Part shown: one piece after another, positions 25,492 to 33,499 of the stretch
Layout: every line of letters starts with the position of its first letter
Position numbering within the stretch: position 1 is the stretch's first letter
Origin: an uncultured Bacilli bacterium
GTDB taxonomy: Bacteria; Bacillota_I; Bacilli_A; RF39; UBA660
Direction: 5' to 3'
NCBI GenBank assembly: GCA_934101575.1
Contig: CAKORJ010000001.1
Location: forward strand, 558,001-622,000
DNA: 64,000 nucleotides
The notes under the pieces: generated by a model
Seen by the model: only the letters and a program-made list of their open reading frames with translations
Told to the model about the DNA's origin: nothing
Database searches by the model: none
Made by a program: the position numbers and the translations under genes

Positions 25492-26517
25492 TTATTTTTT
25501 TAATAGTTTTTTTAGTGTTACTAATTTATAATAGCTATATGGTTTATAAATTTTATTTATTTTACCTATATATTCTTCTATTCCTTGTTTTTTACAGAAT
25601 CCTGTTTTAAATCTATATAATCCATTACTTTTTTCCATATAAACTATTCCACCAAAGTTATACACTTTGCACTTTTCTTTTAATCCCCATTTTATCATTT
25701 CCATCTGCATTTTATAATTTGGCATTAGATTTCTATGATTATTTGAACTTGCTCCATACACATAATATAGTTCATTTCCATAACAAGTTGCTATTGCCGC
25801 GGATAATGGCTCTTTATTATACTCTACTATGTATATTCTTAACTGATGTTTATCATAGGCTTCTAACATTCTTTCAAAATATTCATAAGGACGAAATCCT
25901 ATTTTATCTCTTTCTGTTGTTATTTTATATATGTCATAGAATATTTTTAAATCTTTTTTATTGTGAGAATATCTTACTTTTAGTCCGTGTCTATCTGCTA
26001 GTTTTATGTTATATCTTGTTTTTTGAGAAAATTCTTTTAGTAAGTCTTCTTCTGTTTTCCCTTCTAGATAAAGTTTAGCCTCAAACTTTGGATTTATCAT
26101 ATCTTTAGGATCAGAATTTCTTTTTTGAGTTTTGTAACCATTTTTTCTTAAAACCTTTTTTAGGTTCTCATCGTTTTTTATACATGGATCACATGTAAAC
26201 ATATATGCATTATATTTTTTAGCAATTTTATCTACCTCAGACATTAATTCATTTAATGTTTTTATATCATAAATATCACATACTGGTCCTCTTGGAGAGT
26301 ATAAAAAAGATACTTTTGTACCCGGAACTTTTTGTATTAATATTAGCATTCCTGCATATATTCTATTATTTTTTTCTAAGTACACGCACTCTTTATCCCA
26401 ATTATTTTTTACGATACTCCAGTTCAAATTTTGAGTAAAACTTACTAAATTATTGTTTTCTAAAAATTTATTATATTTTTTCACTTCGTTTTTGTTATTG
26501 AAATCAAGTATTGCCAT
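25492..26517 (-). CDS. FemAB-family peptidoglycan interpeptide-bridge aminoacyltransferase
   Basis: FemABX proteins use aminoacyl-tRNA to add bridge residues to the lysine of lipid II or nascent peptidoglycan. The 341-residue protein shows the paired GNAT-like layout: FTQNLNWSIVKNNWDK, FLYSPRGPVCD, LLKEFSQKTRYNIKLADRHG in the middle, and ELYYVYGASSNNHRN with GLKEKCKVYNFGG near the end, all typical. The amino acid transferred cannot be read from the sequence. It follows ddl by 45 bases and fits a small wall-synthesis cluster. A promoter in the gap starts inside the end of ddl, so independent transcription is possible. AGGAG precedes the ATG. Confidence 0.85.
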   Translation of the reverse strand: MAILDFNNKNEVKKYNKFLENNNLVSFTQNLNWSIVKNNWDKECVYLEKNNRIYAGMLILIQKVPGTKVSFLYSPRGPVCDIYDIKTLNELMSEVDKIAKKYNAYMFTCDPCIKNDENLKKVLRKNGYKTQKRNSDPKDMINPKFEAKLYLEGKTEEDLLKEFSQKTRYNIKLADRHGLKVRYSHNKKDLKIFYDIYKITTERDKIGFRPYEYFERMLEAYDKHQLRIYIVEYNKEPLSAAIATCYGNELYYVYGASSNNHRNLMPNYKMQMEMIKWGLKEKCKVYNFGGIVYMEKSNGLYRFKTGFCKKQGIEEYIGKINKIYKPYSYYKLVTLKKLLKK

Positions 26518-26543
26518 ATTATTACTCCTAACCTACATTAGGT

Positions 26544-26571
26544 ATTATATCATTTATTAGTTTTATTTCAA
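26544..26571 (-). promoter_or_regulatory. promoter of the FemAB-type gene, -35 inside ddl
   Basis: TTGAAA (26566-26571) lies in the last codons of ddl. TATAAT (26544-26549) follows after 16 bases on the minus strand. Confidence 0.55.
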
Positions 26572-27579
26572 GACATTTGTAGCTATTTTGTTTATTAATT
26601 CATCATAGCTTATTCCACTTGCTTTGGCCTCTTGTGGTAATAGGCTTATGTTTGTTAACCCTGGTAATGAATTAGCTTCTAAAAAATAGATTTTATTTTG
26701 TTGTGTTAGAATGAAGTCTACTCTTGAATAGTAATCTAGTTTCAGACATTTGTGGATTTTTAAAGCAGTTTGGCAAAGGTCATTTTTAATTTTATCTGGT
26801 ATATCTGCCGGACATATTTCTGTGGTGTTACCTGTTTGATATTTATTTTCATAATCATAGAACCCTGTTTTCGGTATTATTTCTATTGGTTCTAGGGCTT
26901 TGTTATTTAGGATTCCTACTGAGAATTCTCTTCCTTTTATTAGGTCTTCTACTATTACTTTGTTTTCATATTCTTTGGCATAGTTTATTGCTTTGTCTAA
27001 TTGATTTTTTTCTGTTACTAGGGATACTCCAACACTTGATCCTTCACTTATTGGTTTTATTACACATGGTAAGGTTATTTCTTCTTTTTTGATGTCTTTT
27101 ATGTTTAATACTTTCCATTTTGGTGTTAGGATATTATTTTCTTTTACTAGTATTTTAGCTAATTCTTTGTTCATTGATAGTAAACTTCCTTCATAGTTTG
27201 TCCCTGTATGTTTTATGCCGTATATATCAAATAATGCTTGTATTTTACCATTTTCTCCGTCTGCTCCATGTAAGGCTATAAAGACTAAGTCTGCTTCTTT
27301 ACAGAGTTCTAGCACTCCTTTTCCTATTAGTTCTGTTTGTTTTTTTATTTTTATTTTATTTAAATCTGGCTCATGTTTTGGTATTTTATAAGTATATATA
27401 TTCTTATCATCTTTGGTTTTGTATTCTGGTTTTATATCTTTGTTATTTATTCCTAAATATAAATCTAATAACATAACAGTGTGTCCACTTTTTATTAGTG
27501 AGTTTGCTACTAGGGTTCCTGTTTTTAGTGATACATCTCGTTCTGTTGATAAACCTCCGGCTAGGACTATTATTTTCAT
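26563..27579 (-). CDS. ddl: D-alanine--D-alanine ligase
   Basis: ATP-grasp enzyme joining two D-alanines for the pentapeptide stem of peptidoglycan. Motifs seen are VLAGGLSTERDVSLKTG at the N-terminus, FIALHGADGENGKIQ, CVIKPISEGSSVGVSLV in the ATP-grasp core, EDLIKGREFSVGIL, and YFLEANSLPGLT near the C-terminus, which binds Mg-ATP and substrate. Length (338) is normal. AAAGGAGG lies before the ATG. A TATAAT sequence precedes it, but the -35 is weak. It is followed by the FemAB-type transferase and preceded by the spore-protein gene. Confidence 0.95.
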   Translation of the reverse strand: MKIIVLAGGLSTERDVSLKTGTLVANSLIKSGHTVMLLDLYLGINNKDIKPEYKTKDDKNIYTYKIPKHEPDLNKIKIKKQTELIGKGVLELCKEADLVFIALHGADGENGKIQALFDIYGIKHTGTNYEGSLLSMNKELAKILVKENNILTPKWKVLNIKDIKKEEITLPCVIKPISEGSSVGVSLVTEKNQLDKAINYAKEYENKVIVEDLIKGREFSVGILNNKALEPIEIIPKTGFYDYENKYQTGNTTEICPADIPDKIKNDLCQTALKIHKCLKLDYYSRVDFILTQQNKIYFLEANSLPGLTNISLLPQEAKASGISYDELINKIATNVLK

Positions 27580-27635
27580 TTTATTTCCTCCTTTGTTTTA
27601 TTATATGCTTTTATATTATATCATTTTTTTCATAA

Positions 27636-27661
27636 TAAAAACACTCTTTGAAGAGTGCTTT
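27636..27661 (-). terminator. intrinsic terminator of the spore-protein gene
   Basis: CACTCT and AGAGTG pair around a five-base loop, followed by a U run on the minus strand. Confidence 0.65.
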
Positions 27662-27674
27662 TGATTTATATTAA

Positions 27675-27884
27675 CTATTTGTTAGAATAACCACTTAATT
27701 GTGACATTCCTCTTTCAACTAAACGTTTTGTGATTTCTCCTCCTACAGAACCGTTTGCTCTTGAAGTTGCATCTGGTCCTAGGTTAACACCAAATTCTCT
27801 AGCTATTTCGTATTTCATACCATCGATAGCTTGTTTAGCTCCAGGAACAACTAGTTTTTTATTGTTGCTGTTTCCTTGATTCAT
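27675..27884 (-). CDS. alpha/beta-type small acid-soluble spore protein
   Basis: SASPs coat spore DNA, protect it from UV and heat, and are degraded at germination. The 69-residue protein has both family blocks: a helix with the GPR protease site YEIAREFGVNLGPDATSRAN, and GSVGGEITKRLVERGM. It is small, soluble and Gly/Asn-rich at the start, as usual. The ATG at 27884 is chosen because AGGAGG lies eight bases upstream; the in-frame GTG at 27893 overlaps that site. The upstream sequence resembles a forespore sigma-G promoter. This is the only sporulation gene in the window, but it is strong evidence that the lineage sporulates. Confidence 0.93.
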   Translation of the reverse strand: MNQGNSNNKKLVVPGAKQAIDGMKYEIAREFGVNLGPDATSRANGSVGGEITKRLVERGMSQLSGYSNK

Positions 27885-27907
27885 TATTTTCACCTCCTAT
27901 ACATTTA

Positions 27908-27937
27908 TAGAATGTGAAAATATTGTCATTTCATACA
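27908..27937 (-). promoter_or_regulatory. candidate sigma-G promoter of the spore-protein gene
   Basis: On the minus strand, CATTCTA (27908-27914) fits the sigma-G -10 pattern CATnMTA. TGTATGA (27931-27937) is a partial -35, 16 bases away. No sigma-A pair is evident here. Confidence 0.45.
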
Positions 27938-27979
27938 TTATTTATATTGGTAATTTATACCTGTATAGTCTTTTATTTT

Positions 27980-29161
27980 TTAAAGTATGTTTTCAAATTC
28001 ATTTTTGTCTTCTATTTTTATTATTTTTGTATTTTCTATTGTTTCTTTTATTAATTCTTCATAATTTATTTTTTGTTCATATTCTACACATTTATCTTGT
28101 TTAGGATTAATTACTGGATGTTTTGGTACAAATATTGTACAACAATCTTCATATGGTAAAATACTTGTTTCATAAGTGTTTATTTTTTTTGCTATATCTA
28201 TTATTTCTAATTTATCAAAACATGCGACTGGTCTTATAACTGGTATTTTTACTACTTCATTAATAGCATTCATGCTTGTTAATGTTTGGGACGCTACTTG
28301 CCCTATTGATTCCCCATTTATTAAAATTAAATCTTTGTGTTTTCTTGCTATTTGTTCGCTTATTCTGTACATCATTCTTCTTAATATTGTTATTATGTAG
28401 GTACTGTCTATTTTTTGATAAATTTCTTCTTGAAGTTTAGTAATTGGTACTATATATAAATTAAAACTTGAAGAATATTTTAATAGTTCTTTTGCTAGGT
28501 TTATTACTTTTTCTCTAGCATTTAAACTTGTATGAGGAATTGCTTCAAAATAAATTGCTTCTATTTTTACTCCTCTTTTTAATGAGAGATATCCGGCGAC
28601 TGGAGAATCTATTCCTCCGGATAGCATTAATAAGCCTTTTCCTGCTACTCCGACTGGGTATCCTCCTAGTCCTTTTATTTCGTTAAAATATATATATGTT
28701 TCGTCTTTGTTAATTTCTATATTTATATATATATCTGGATTATGTACGTCTACTTTTATATCTTTTATATTTTTTAAAATAGAAGTTGCTATGACTTTAT
28801 TAAACTCCATGCTTGATATAGGAAAAGATTTATCTCTTCTTTTAGATACTACTTTGAAAGTTTTAAAATTTGTTTTTTGTAGGTTTTCTAGTGTTACCGT
28901 ACATATATCTTCTTTATTAGTATTTGCTTTATGAGCGATATTAAACGCATGAATTCCAAATGTATTTTTTAGGACTTTTATTATTTCTTTTTGATATTTG
29001 TCTTCAAATGTTATATACATTCTTGAACGATCTTTTATTATTTTGGCATCATATTTTTTTATTTTTTCATTTATATTTTTTGATAATATATTTATAAATT
29101 CTTTTCTGTTATCTTTTTTGGTTGTTAATTCTCCATATTTTATTAATATAATACTTTCCAT
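27980..29161 (-). CDS. thiI: tRNA 4-thiouridine synthase
   Basis: ThiI adenylates U8 of tRNA and inserts sulfur; it also contributes to thiazole synthesis in some bacteria. The 393-residue protein has the N-terminal ferredoxin-like and THUMP region (GIHAFNIAHKANTN) and the PP-loop LMLSGGIDSPVAGYLS. The C-terminal segment contains LPYEDCCTIFVPKHPV. There is no rhodanese extension, as in most Bacillota, where a cysteine desulfurase gives sulfur directly. It starts 39 bases after the trigger-factor stop. No clear promoter is seen in that gap beyond the terminator, so some read-through is likely. Confidence 0.93.
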   Translation of the reverse strand: MESIILIKYGELTTKKDNRKEFINILSKNINEKIKKYDAKIIKDRSRMYITFEDKYQKEIIKVLKNTFGIHAFNIAHKANTNKEDICTVTLENLQKTNFKTFKVVSKRRDKSFPISSMEFNKVIATSILKNIKDIKVDVHNPDIYINIEINKDETYIYFNEIKGLGGYPVGVAGKGLLMLSGGIDSPVAGYLSLKRGVKIEAIYFEAIPHTSLNAREKVINLAKELLKYSSSFNLYIVPITKLQEEIYQKIDSTYIITILRRMMYRISEQIARKHKDLILINGESIGQVASQTLTSMNAINEVVKIPVIRPVACFDKLEIIDIAKKINTYETSILPYEDCCTIFVPKHPVINPKQDKCVEYEQKINYEELIKETIENTKIIKIEDKNEFENIL

Positions 29162-29181
29162 AATGCATACCTCTTTTTATT

Positions 29182-29207
29182 AAAAAATAAGCTTAAAAGC
29201 TTATTTT
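29182..29207 (-). terminator. intrinsic terminator of tig
   Basis: AAATAAGC and GCTTATTT pair around the trigger-factor stop codon and are followed by a T run. It is short and may be leaky. Confidence 0.6.
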
Positions 29208-30457
29208 TCGTTTTCTTTCATTAATAGTTCTAATACTTTTTTAACTTCTAATTCGTACTTTAACATTTCTTTTTCACCATACATGTTTAAGAATTCTTCT
29301 TTTGAAACGTTATATTGTTTTGATAATTTTTCTAATTCTTCATCTGTTTCTTTATCTGTTACTTTTATTTTTTCTAGGTCTTTTACTGTTTCTAGAATTA
29401 TTCTATATAGTACATGTTTTTGTGCTTCTTCTTTCATTTGTTCTTTTAGTTTTTCTTCATTTGATTTTGTCATTTCATAGAATACTTCTAAAGATAAACC
29501 TTGCATTCTTATTTGTTCTTCGAAGTTTTTAAGCATATGGGCTAATTCATCTTCTATTAGTTCTTCTGGAATATCTACTTTTGTATTTTCTGCTACTTTT
29601 GCTAATATTTCTTCGACAAAAGCATTTTCTGCATCTCTTTCTTTAGATACTTTTATATTTTCTTTTATTTCTTCTCTTAGTTTTTCTTCAGAATCTATTC
29701 CTTCTAAACCTAAATCTTCGAAGAAGTCTTCATCTAATTCTCTTGCTTTCTTTTCTTTTATTTCATGTACTTTTACTTTAAATGTTACTTCTTGTCCTTT
29801 TAAGTCTTCTTGATGATAATCTTCTGGGAATGTTACTTTTATTTCTTTTTCTTCGCCTTTTTTCATTTTGATTACTTGGTCTTCAAATCCTGGAATGAAT
29901 GTGTTTGATCCTATTTCTAATGAATAGTTTTCTCCTTTTCCTCCGTCAAATGGTTTTCCATCTTTGAATCCTTCGAAGTCTATTACTGCGACATTTCCAA
30001 GTTCTACTTCTCCGTCTTCTTTTATAACAAGTTCTGTAAATCTTTCTACTACATGTCCTAATTCATGATCTATTTCTTCTTCTGTTACTTCTACTTCTGG
30101 TCTTTTGATATTAAGTCCTTTGTATTTTTTTATTTCTACTTTTGGCATAGTAGTGATTGTGAATTTTAGTTCTACTCCATCTTCACTTATACTATTTATT
30201 TCTACTTTTGGATCTATTATTGGTTTATAATTTGCCATTACTTTATCGTAGGCATTTGGTAATATTATATCTAATGCATCCATGTATAAGCTTTCTTTTC
30301 CTACTTTTTTAAAGTATACATCTTTTGGTACTTTTCCTTTTCTAAAACCATCCATTTTTAATTCTGGTTTTTTCTTTTCAAATGCTTTATCTATTGCATT
30401 TTGGAATTCTTTTTTTTCTATTTTTACTATTTCTTCAAAAACGTTATCTTTTTTCAT
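29201..30457 (-). CDS. tig: trigger factor, ribosome-associated chaperone
   Basis: Binds nascent chains at the ribosome exit and has peptidyl-prolyl isomerase activity. The ribosome-docking signature is ELKMDGFRKGKVPKDVYFKK in the N-terminal domain. The FKBP-like domain contains VAVIDFEGFKDGKPFDGG and IPGFEDQVIKMKKGEEKEI. The C-terminal helical arms follow to residue 418. It is a single-gene unit with a consensus-like promoter and GGAGAG before the ATG. Identification is secure. Confidence 0.97.
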   Translation of the reverse strand: MKKDNVFEEIVKIEKKEFQNAIDKAFEKKKPELKMDGFRKGKVPKDVYFKKVGKESLYMDALDIILPNAYDKVMANYKPIIDPKVEINSISEDGVELKFTITTMPKVEIKKYKGLNIKRPEVEVTEEEIDHELGHVVERFTELVIKEDGEVELGNVAVIDFEGFKDGKPFDGGKGENYSLEIGSNTFIPGFEDQVIKMKKGEEKEIKVTFPEDYHQEDLKGQEVTFKVKVHEIKEKKARELDEDFFEDLGLEGIDSEEKLREEIKENIKVSKERDAENAFVEEILAKVAENTKVDIPEELIEDELAHMLKNFEEQIRMQGLSLEVFYEMTKSNEEKLKEQMKEEAQKHVLYRIILETVKDLEKIKVTDKETDEELEKLSKQYNVSKEEFLNMYGEKEMLKYELEVKKVLELLMKENEK

Positions 30458-30481
30458 ATATATCTCTCCTTCTCAGGGTTT

Positions 30482-30510
30482 ATTATATAATATTTTTTGT
30501 TTTTATACAA
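30482..30510 (-). promoter_or_regulatory. sigma-A-type promoter of tig
   Basis: TTGTAT (30505-30510) and TATAAT (30482-30487) on the minus strand, spacer 17. Confidence 0.75.
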
Positions 30511-30544
30511 GGGTAATTTTTATATTTGTTGCTTATGTTAGATT

Positions 30545-30570
30545 AAAAAAAACAATACAAAAAGTGTATT
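30545..30570 (-). terminator. intrinsic terminator of the small membrane-protein gene
   Basis: AATACA and TGTATT pair across a five-base loop, then G and eight U residues on the minus strand. Confidence 0.65.
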
Positions 30571-30871
30571 ATTTCTTCTTTATTAAGTACTTTATTAAAT
30601 AAACTAAGAACATTATAAATACTATTACTAGGAGCCATGATAATATATCACATATTACTCCATTTGTATATTTTGTTATTATACTAAATAGTGATGATGG
30701 GATATATTTATTTATGAATGGATTAATATTTATTACTGGTATATTATCTCCTATATAATGGATTAATCTAAAGAATATTTCTAGTATTCCTATTAGATAT
30801 GTTACGAATTTTATGTCTTTGTAGAGTACTACTACTCCGACTATTAATATTATTATTATTACTAAGTCCAT
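30569..30871 (-). CDS. small membrane protein of unknown function
   Basis: A 100-residue, very hydrophobic protein with probably three membrane segments: one at the N-terminus (LVIIIILIVGVVVLY), one around 24-42, and one near 77-95 followed by a basic tail (KYLIKKK). I do not recognise a family. It is a real gene by its AAGGAGG site before the ATG, its terminator, and the nine-base gap to the HAD phosphatase gene, with which it is probably co-transcribed. Confidence 0.6.
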   Translation of the reverse strand: MDLVIIIILIVGVVVLYKDIKFVTYLIGILEIFFRLIHYIGDNIPVININPFINKYIPSSLFSIITKYTNGVICDILSWLLVIVFIMFLVYLIKYLIKKK

Positions 30872-30880
30872 ATTTCCTCC

Positions 30881-31690
30881 TTATAAATATTTATCTATGA
30901 AGACTGCTACTCCATTTTTATCATTTGTGTCTGTTATGTAGTCTGCTTTTTCTTTTAGTTCTTGACAGGCATTTCCCATGGCTACTTTTATTCCACTTTC
31001 TTTAAACATATCTATATCATTATAGTAATCTCCAAAACAGATGCTTTCTTCTTTTTTTATATTTAAATAATCTAATAATATTTTTATACCATGTCCTTTT
31101 GATACATCTTTATTATTTATATCTAGACTATATCTATCTGATATTGTTGTATCTAAGAAACTATTTGAGTAATGATTTATTGATAAGTCTAAATCTTGTA
31201 TAAAGCTTTTTGCACTTAAGATCTGTTCTATATCATTACTTATAAATATTATTTGGGTTACTTGTTGGTCTTTTAGCTCTTTTTTATTTGTTATTAGTAT
31301 TCCATTTTCTTTATCTTTTCCTATTAGATATTTGTTTATAAATTTCCCTTCTAGGGTTTTTATCATTACTCCTATTTGTTTTTTATTACAATAGTCCCAT
31401 ATTTTATTTACTTTGTTTTTTGATATTTCACTTGTGTATATTTTTTCATTTGTTTTATAATTATATATTTCTGAACCATTTGAGGATATTATTATATTTG
31501 AGGCCAGGGCTTTTCTTGATTTATCTATTGTATGAAGGATGTCTCTTCCTGATACTAGTACTACATATATATTTTTATCTACTAATCTTTTTACCATTTT
31601 TCTTGTTTTCATTGTTACTCTTTTTCTTTTATTTACCAGAGTTCCATCTATATCTATAAATACTATTTTTATGTTTTTTAGATTTTTCAT
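30881..31690 (-). CDS. Cof-type HAD-IIB sugar-phosphate phosphatase
   Basis: HAD hydrolases form an aspartyl-phosphate intermediate. Motif I is FIDIDGTLVNKRKRV, motif II LVSGRDILHT, motif III includes the Lys in KDVSKGHGIKILLD, and motif IV is CFGDYYNDIDMF, followed by VAMGNACQELK. The C2-type cap between motifs II and III marks the Cof/YidA group, which removes phosphate from sugar phosphates or flavin mononucleotide. The exact substrate is unknown. It is 269 residues long. AGGAG lies nine bases before the ATG, and a TATAAT lies upstream with a weak -35. Confidence 0.88.
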   Translation of the reverse strand: MKNLKNIKIVFIDIDGTLVNKRKRVTMKTRKMVKRLVDKNIYVVLVSGRDILHTIDKSRKALASNIIISSNGSEIYNYKTNEKIYTSEISKNKVNKIWDYCNKKQIGVMIKTLEGKFINKYLIGKDKENGILITNKKELKDQQVTQIIFISNDIEQILSAKSFIQDLDLSINHYSNSFLDTTISDRYSLDINNKDVSKGHGIKILLDYLNIKKEESICFGDYYNDIDMFKESGIKVAMGNACQELKEKADYITDTNDKNGVAVFIDKYL

Positions 31691-31737
31691 ACTACATTAC
31701 TCCTAGTGTCAATTATATCATATTTTTTTTATTTAAG

Positions 31738-31766
31738 AAAAAAAACTCTATATTTTTTTAGAGTTT
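31738..31766 (-). terminator. intrinsic terminator of the rhomboid gene
   Basis: AACTCTA and TAGAGTT pair across an A-rich loop and are followed by eight U residues on the minus strand. Confidence 0.7.
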
Positions 31767-31770
31767 TACA

Positions 31771-32907
31771 TTATTTATAAAAGAAGTTCATGAATATTAA
31801 GAATCCAAATAATAATATAGTTATTATTATTCCATTTATTCTATCTTGTTTATCAGTTCTTGTTATGAAGCCTGTAGCCATGGCTGTAGTTAATCCTCCG
31901 ACTAATCCTCCTATATGGGCATAGTTATCTACTCCTGTTATGGCAAAGCCAAATGCTAGGTTTATTAATATAATTGGTAATATTTCTTTTATTAGGGTAT
32001 TTCCTAGATATACTCTATAGTTAAATCCAAAGTATAGAAGTGCTCCTAGTATACCAAATATTGCTCCACTTGCTCCGACTGATACTGCACCTTGATTTAA
32101 TAATATTGAAAGTAAGCTTCCTGATAAGCCACTTAGTATATATATTGTTAGGAATTTTGTTTTTCCAAAGAATCCTTCGGCTTGAGATCCTAATAGATAT
32201 AATGCATACATATTAAATGCTATGTGTAAGAAGTTTGCATGCATAAACATTGATGTAAATAGTCTGTAATATTGATGGTTTTCTGTTACTAATGGTCCAT
32301 AGTTTGCAAATAAGTTTATTAATGCATCTTGCATGTTGAAAATAATTCCTAATAAGAATATTAGTATATTTATTGCAATTAATGTATATGTTACTACTGG
32401 AGTTTTGGGTTTGAATAGTTCATCTACTCTTTTGGCTTCTTCCATATTTTTTTTATTTATATCCTCGGTTATTTTCAAGAATAAATTCATTCCTTTCTCA
32501 GTGAATTTTAGTTTTTTATCTATATTGGGAAAGTATTTATAAAGAAAGTCATATTTTTTGATGTCTTTTATGTTGTTTATTGAAACAAAGTCTATATCTT
32601 TTTCTTTGTTTAAACTCACGTTGTCTCCTAGATCTATAAATATACTTAATACTGGCATATTTATATTTAGAGTTTTTCTTTTTATATTTTTTACTATTTT
32701 TCTTGTTTTGAATGTATCGAATTCTAGTTGTTCATTGTTATGAATGTATCCGGATACTATTCTTACTATTTTGTACTCACTGTGCATATTTTCTAACCAT
32801 ATTTCATTTTGTGCTCCATGGAGTACAACTGGACTATAATTTTGTTCTGTTATAAAGTAATGGAGTAGTTTCATTGTTATGACATCTTTTTTATTTAGTT
32901 CTTCCAC
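31771..32907 (-). CDS. rhomboid intramembrane serine protease (GluP/YqgP-like)
   Basis: Rhomboids cut transmembrane substrates inside the bilayer using a Ser-His dyad. The catalytic serine is in VSVGASGAIFGILGAL and the histidine in VDNYAHIGGLVGG, with HANFLHIAFNMYAL in an earlier helix. A cytosolic N-terminal region of about 170 residues precedes the membrane domain, as in Bacillus YqgP, which helps dispose of membrane proteins such as a magnesium transporter. It is 378 residues long. The start is GTG/ATG-ambiguous only by a few codons. It follows greA, whose terminator occupies most of the gap; no separate promoter is obvious. Confidence 0.88.
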   Translation of the reverse strand: MEELNKKDVITMKLLHYFITEQNYSPVVLHGAQNEIWLENMHSEYKIVRIVSGYIHNNEQLEFDTFKTRKIVKNIKRKTLNINMPVLSIFIDLGDNVSLNKEKDIDFVSINNIKDIKKYDFLYKYFPNIDKKLKFTEKGMNLFLKITEDINKKNMEEAKRVDELFKPKTPVVTYTLIAINILIFLLGIIFNMQDALINLFANYGPLVTENHQYYRLFTSMFMHANFLHIAFNMYALYLLGSQAEGFFGKTKFLTIYILSGLSGSLLSILLNQGAVSVGASGAIFGILGALLYFGFNYRVYLGNTLIKEILPIILINLAFGFAITGVDNYAHIGGLVGGLTTAMATGFITRTDKQDRINGIIITILLFGFLIFMNFFYK

Positions 32908-32934
32908 TATTTCACCTTCTTTACTACTTTTTTA

Positions 32935-32959
32935 AGAAAAAGAACTATTTCTAGTTCTT
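32935..32959 (-). terminator. intrinsic terminator of greA
   Basis: AAGAACTA, loop GAAA and TAGTTCTT, then TTTTTC on the minus strand. It overlaps the greA stop codon. Confidence 0.7.
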
Positions 32960-33431
32960 ATGCTATTCCTATTATTTTTATTTCGTAATTACCATTTGGG
33001 CTTTCTACAGAAACAACGTCTCCTTTTTTATGGCCTAATAGGGCTCTTGCTATTGGAGATTCATTTGATATTTTGCTTTCAAATGGGTCTGCTTCTTGAC
33101 TACCTACTATTTTATATTCATCTATATCATCTTCGTCATCTACGTAAGATATTTTAACTGTGTTCCCTAAGCCTACTACATCTGTAGATACTTCTTCAAT
33201 TATTTCAACATTTTCTACTATTGCTTCTAGTTTTTTTATTCTTGCTTCTATTTCTGCTTGTTCATTTCTTGCAGCATCATAATCGGCATTTTCAGAAAGA
33301 TCTCCTAGAGCTCTAGCTTCTTTTATTGCTATTATATTTTCTGGTCTTTTTGTATTAATTAAATATTCTAATTCTTCTTTTATTTCATCATATCCTTCTT
33401 GAGTTAAAAATATTTTTTTTCTCTCAGACAT
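32958..33431 (-). CDS. greA: transcription elongation factor GreA
   Basis: Rescues backtracked RNA polymerase by stimulating transcript cleavage. It has the N-terminal coiled coil with the acidic tip (EARALGDLSENADYDAARNE), and a C-terminal FKBP-like domain with ALLGHKKGDVVSVESPNG. The ATG at 33431 gives 157 residues, the normal size. GAGGTGATAAAC precedes it, and an upstream in-frame ATG would add 20 residues lacking similarity. The gene follows the U32-peptidase pair as in Bacillus, without udk between them, and has its own strong promoter. Confidence 0.96.
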   Translation of the reverse strand: MSERKKIFLTQEGYDEIKEELEYLINTKRPENIIAIKEARALGDLSENADYDAARNEQAEIEARIKKLEAIVENVEIIEEVSTDVVGLGNTVKISYVDDEDDIDEYKIVGSQEADPFESKISNESPIARALLGHKKGDVVSVESPNGNYEIKIIGIA

Positions 33432-33462
33432 GTTTATCACCTCACAAATTAAACTATTTAAA

Positions 33463-33491
33463 AGGATACTATTTTTTTTATGTTTTGTCAA
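33463..33491 (-). promoter_or_regulatory. promoter of greA with consensus -35
   Basis: TTGACA (33486-33491) is a perfect -35. TATCCT (33463-33468) follows after 17 bases on the minus strand. Confidence 0.65.
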
Positions 33492-33499
33492 GGTCTTGA

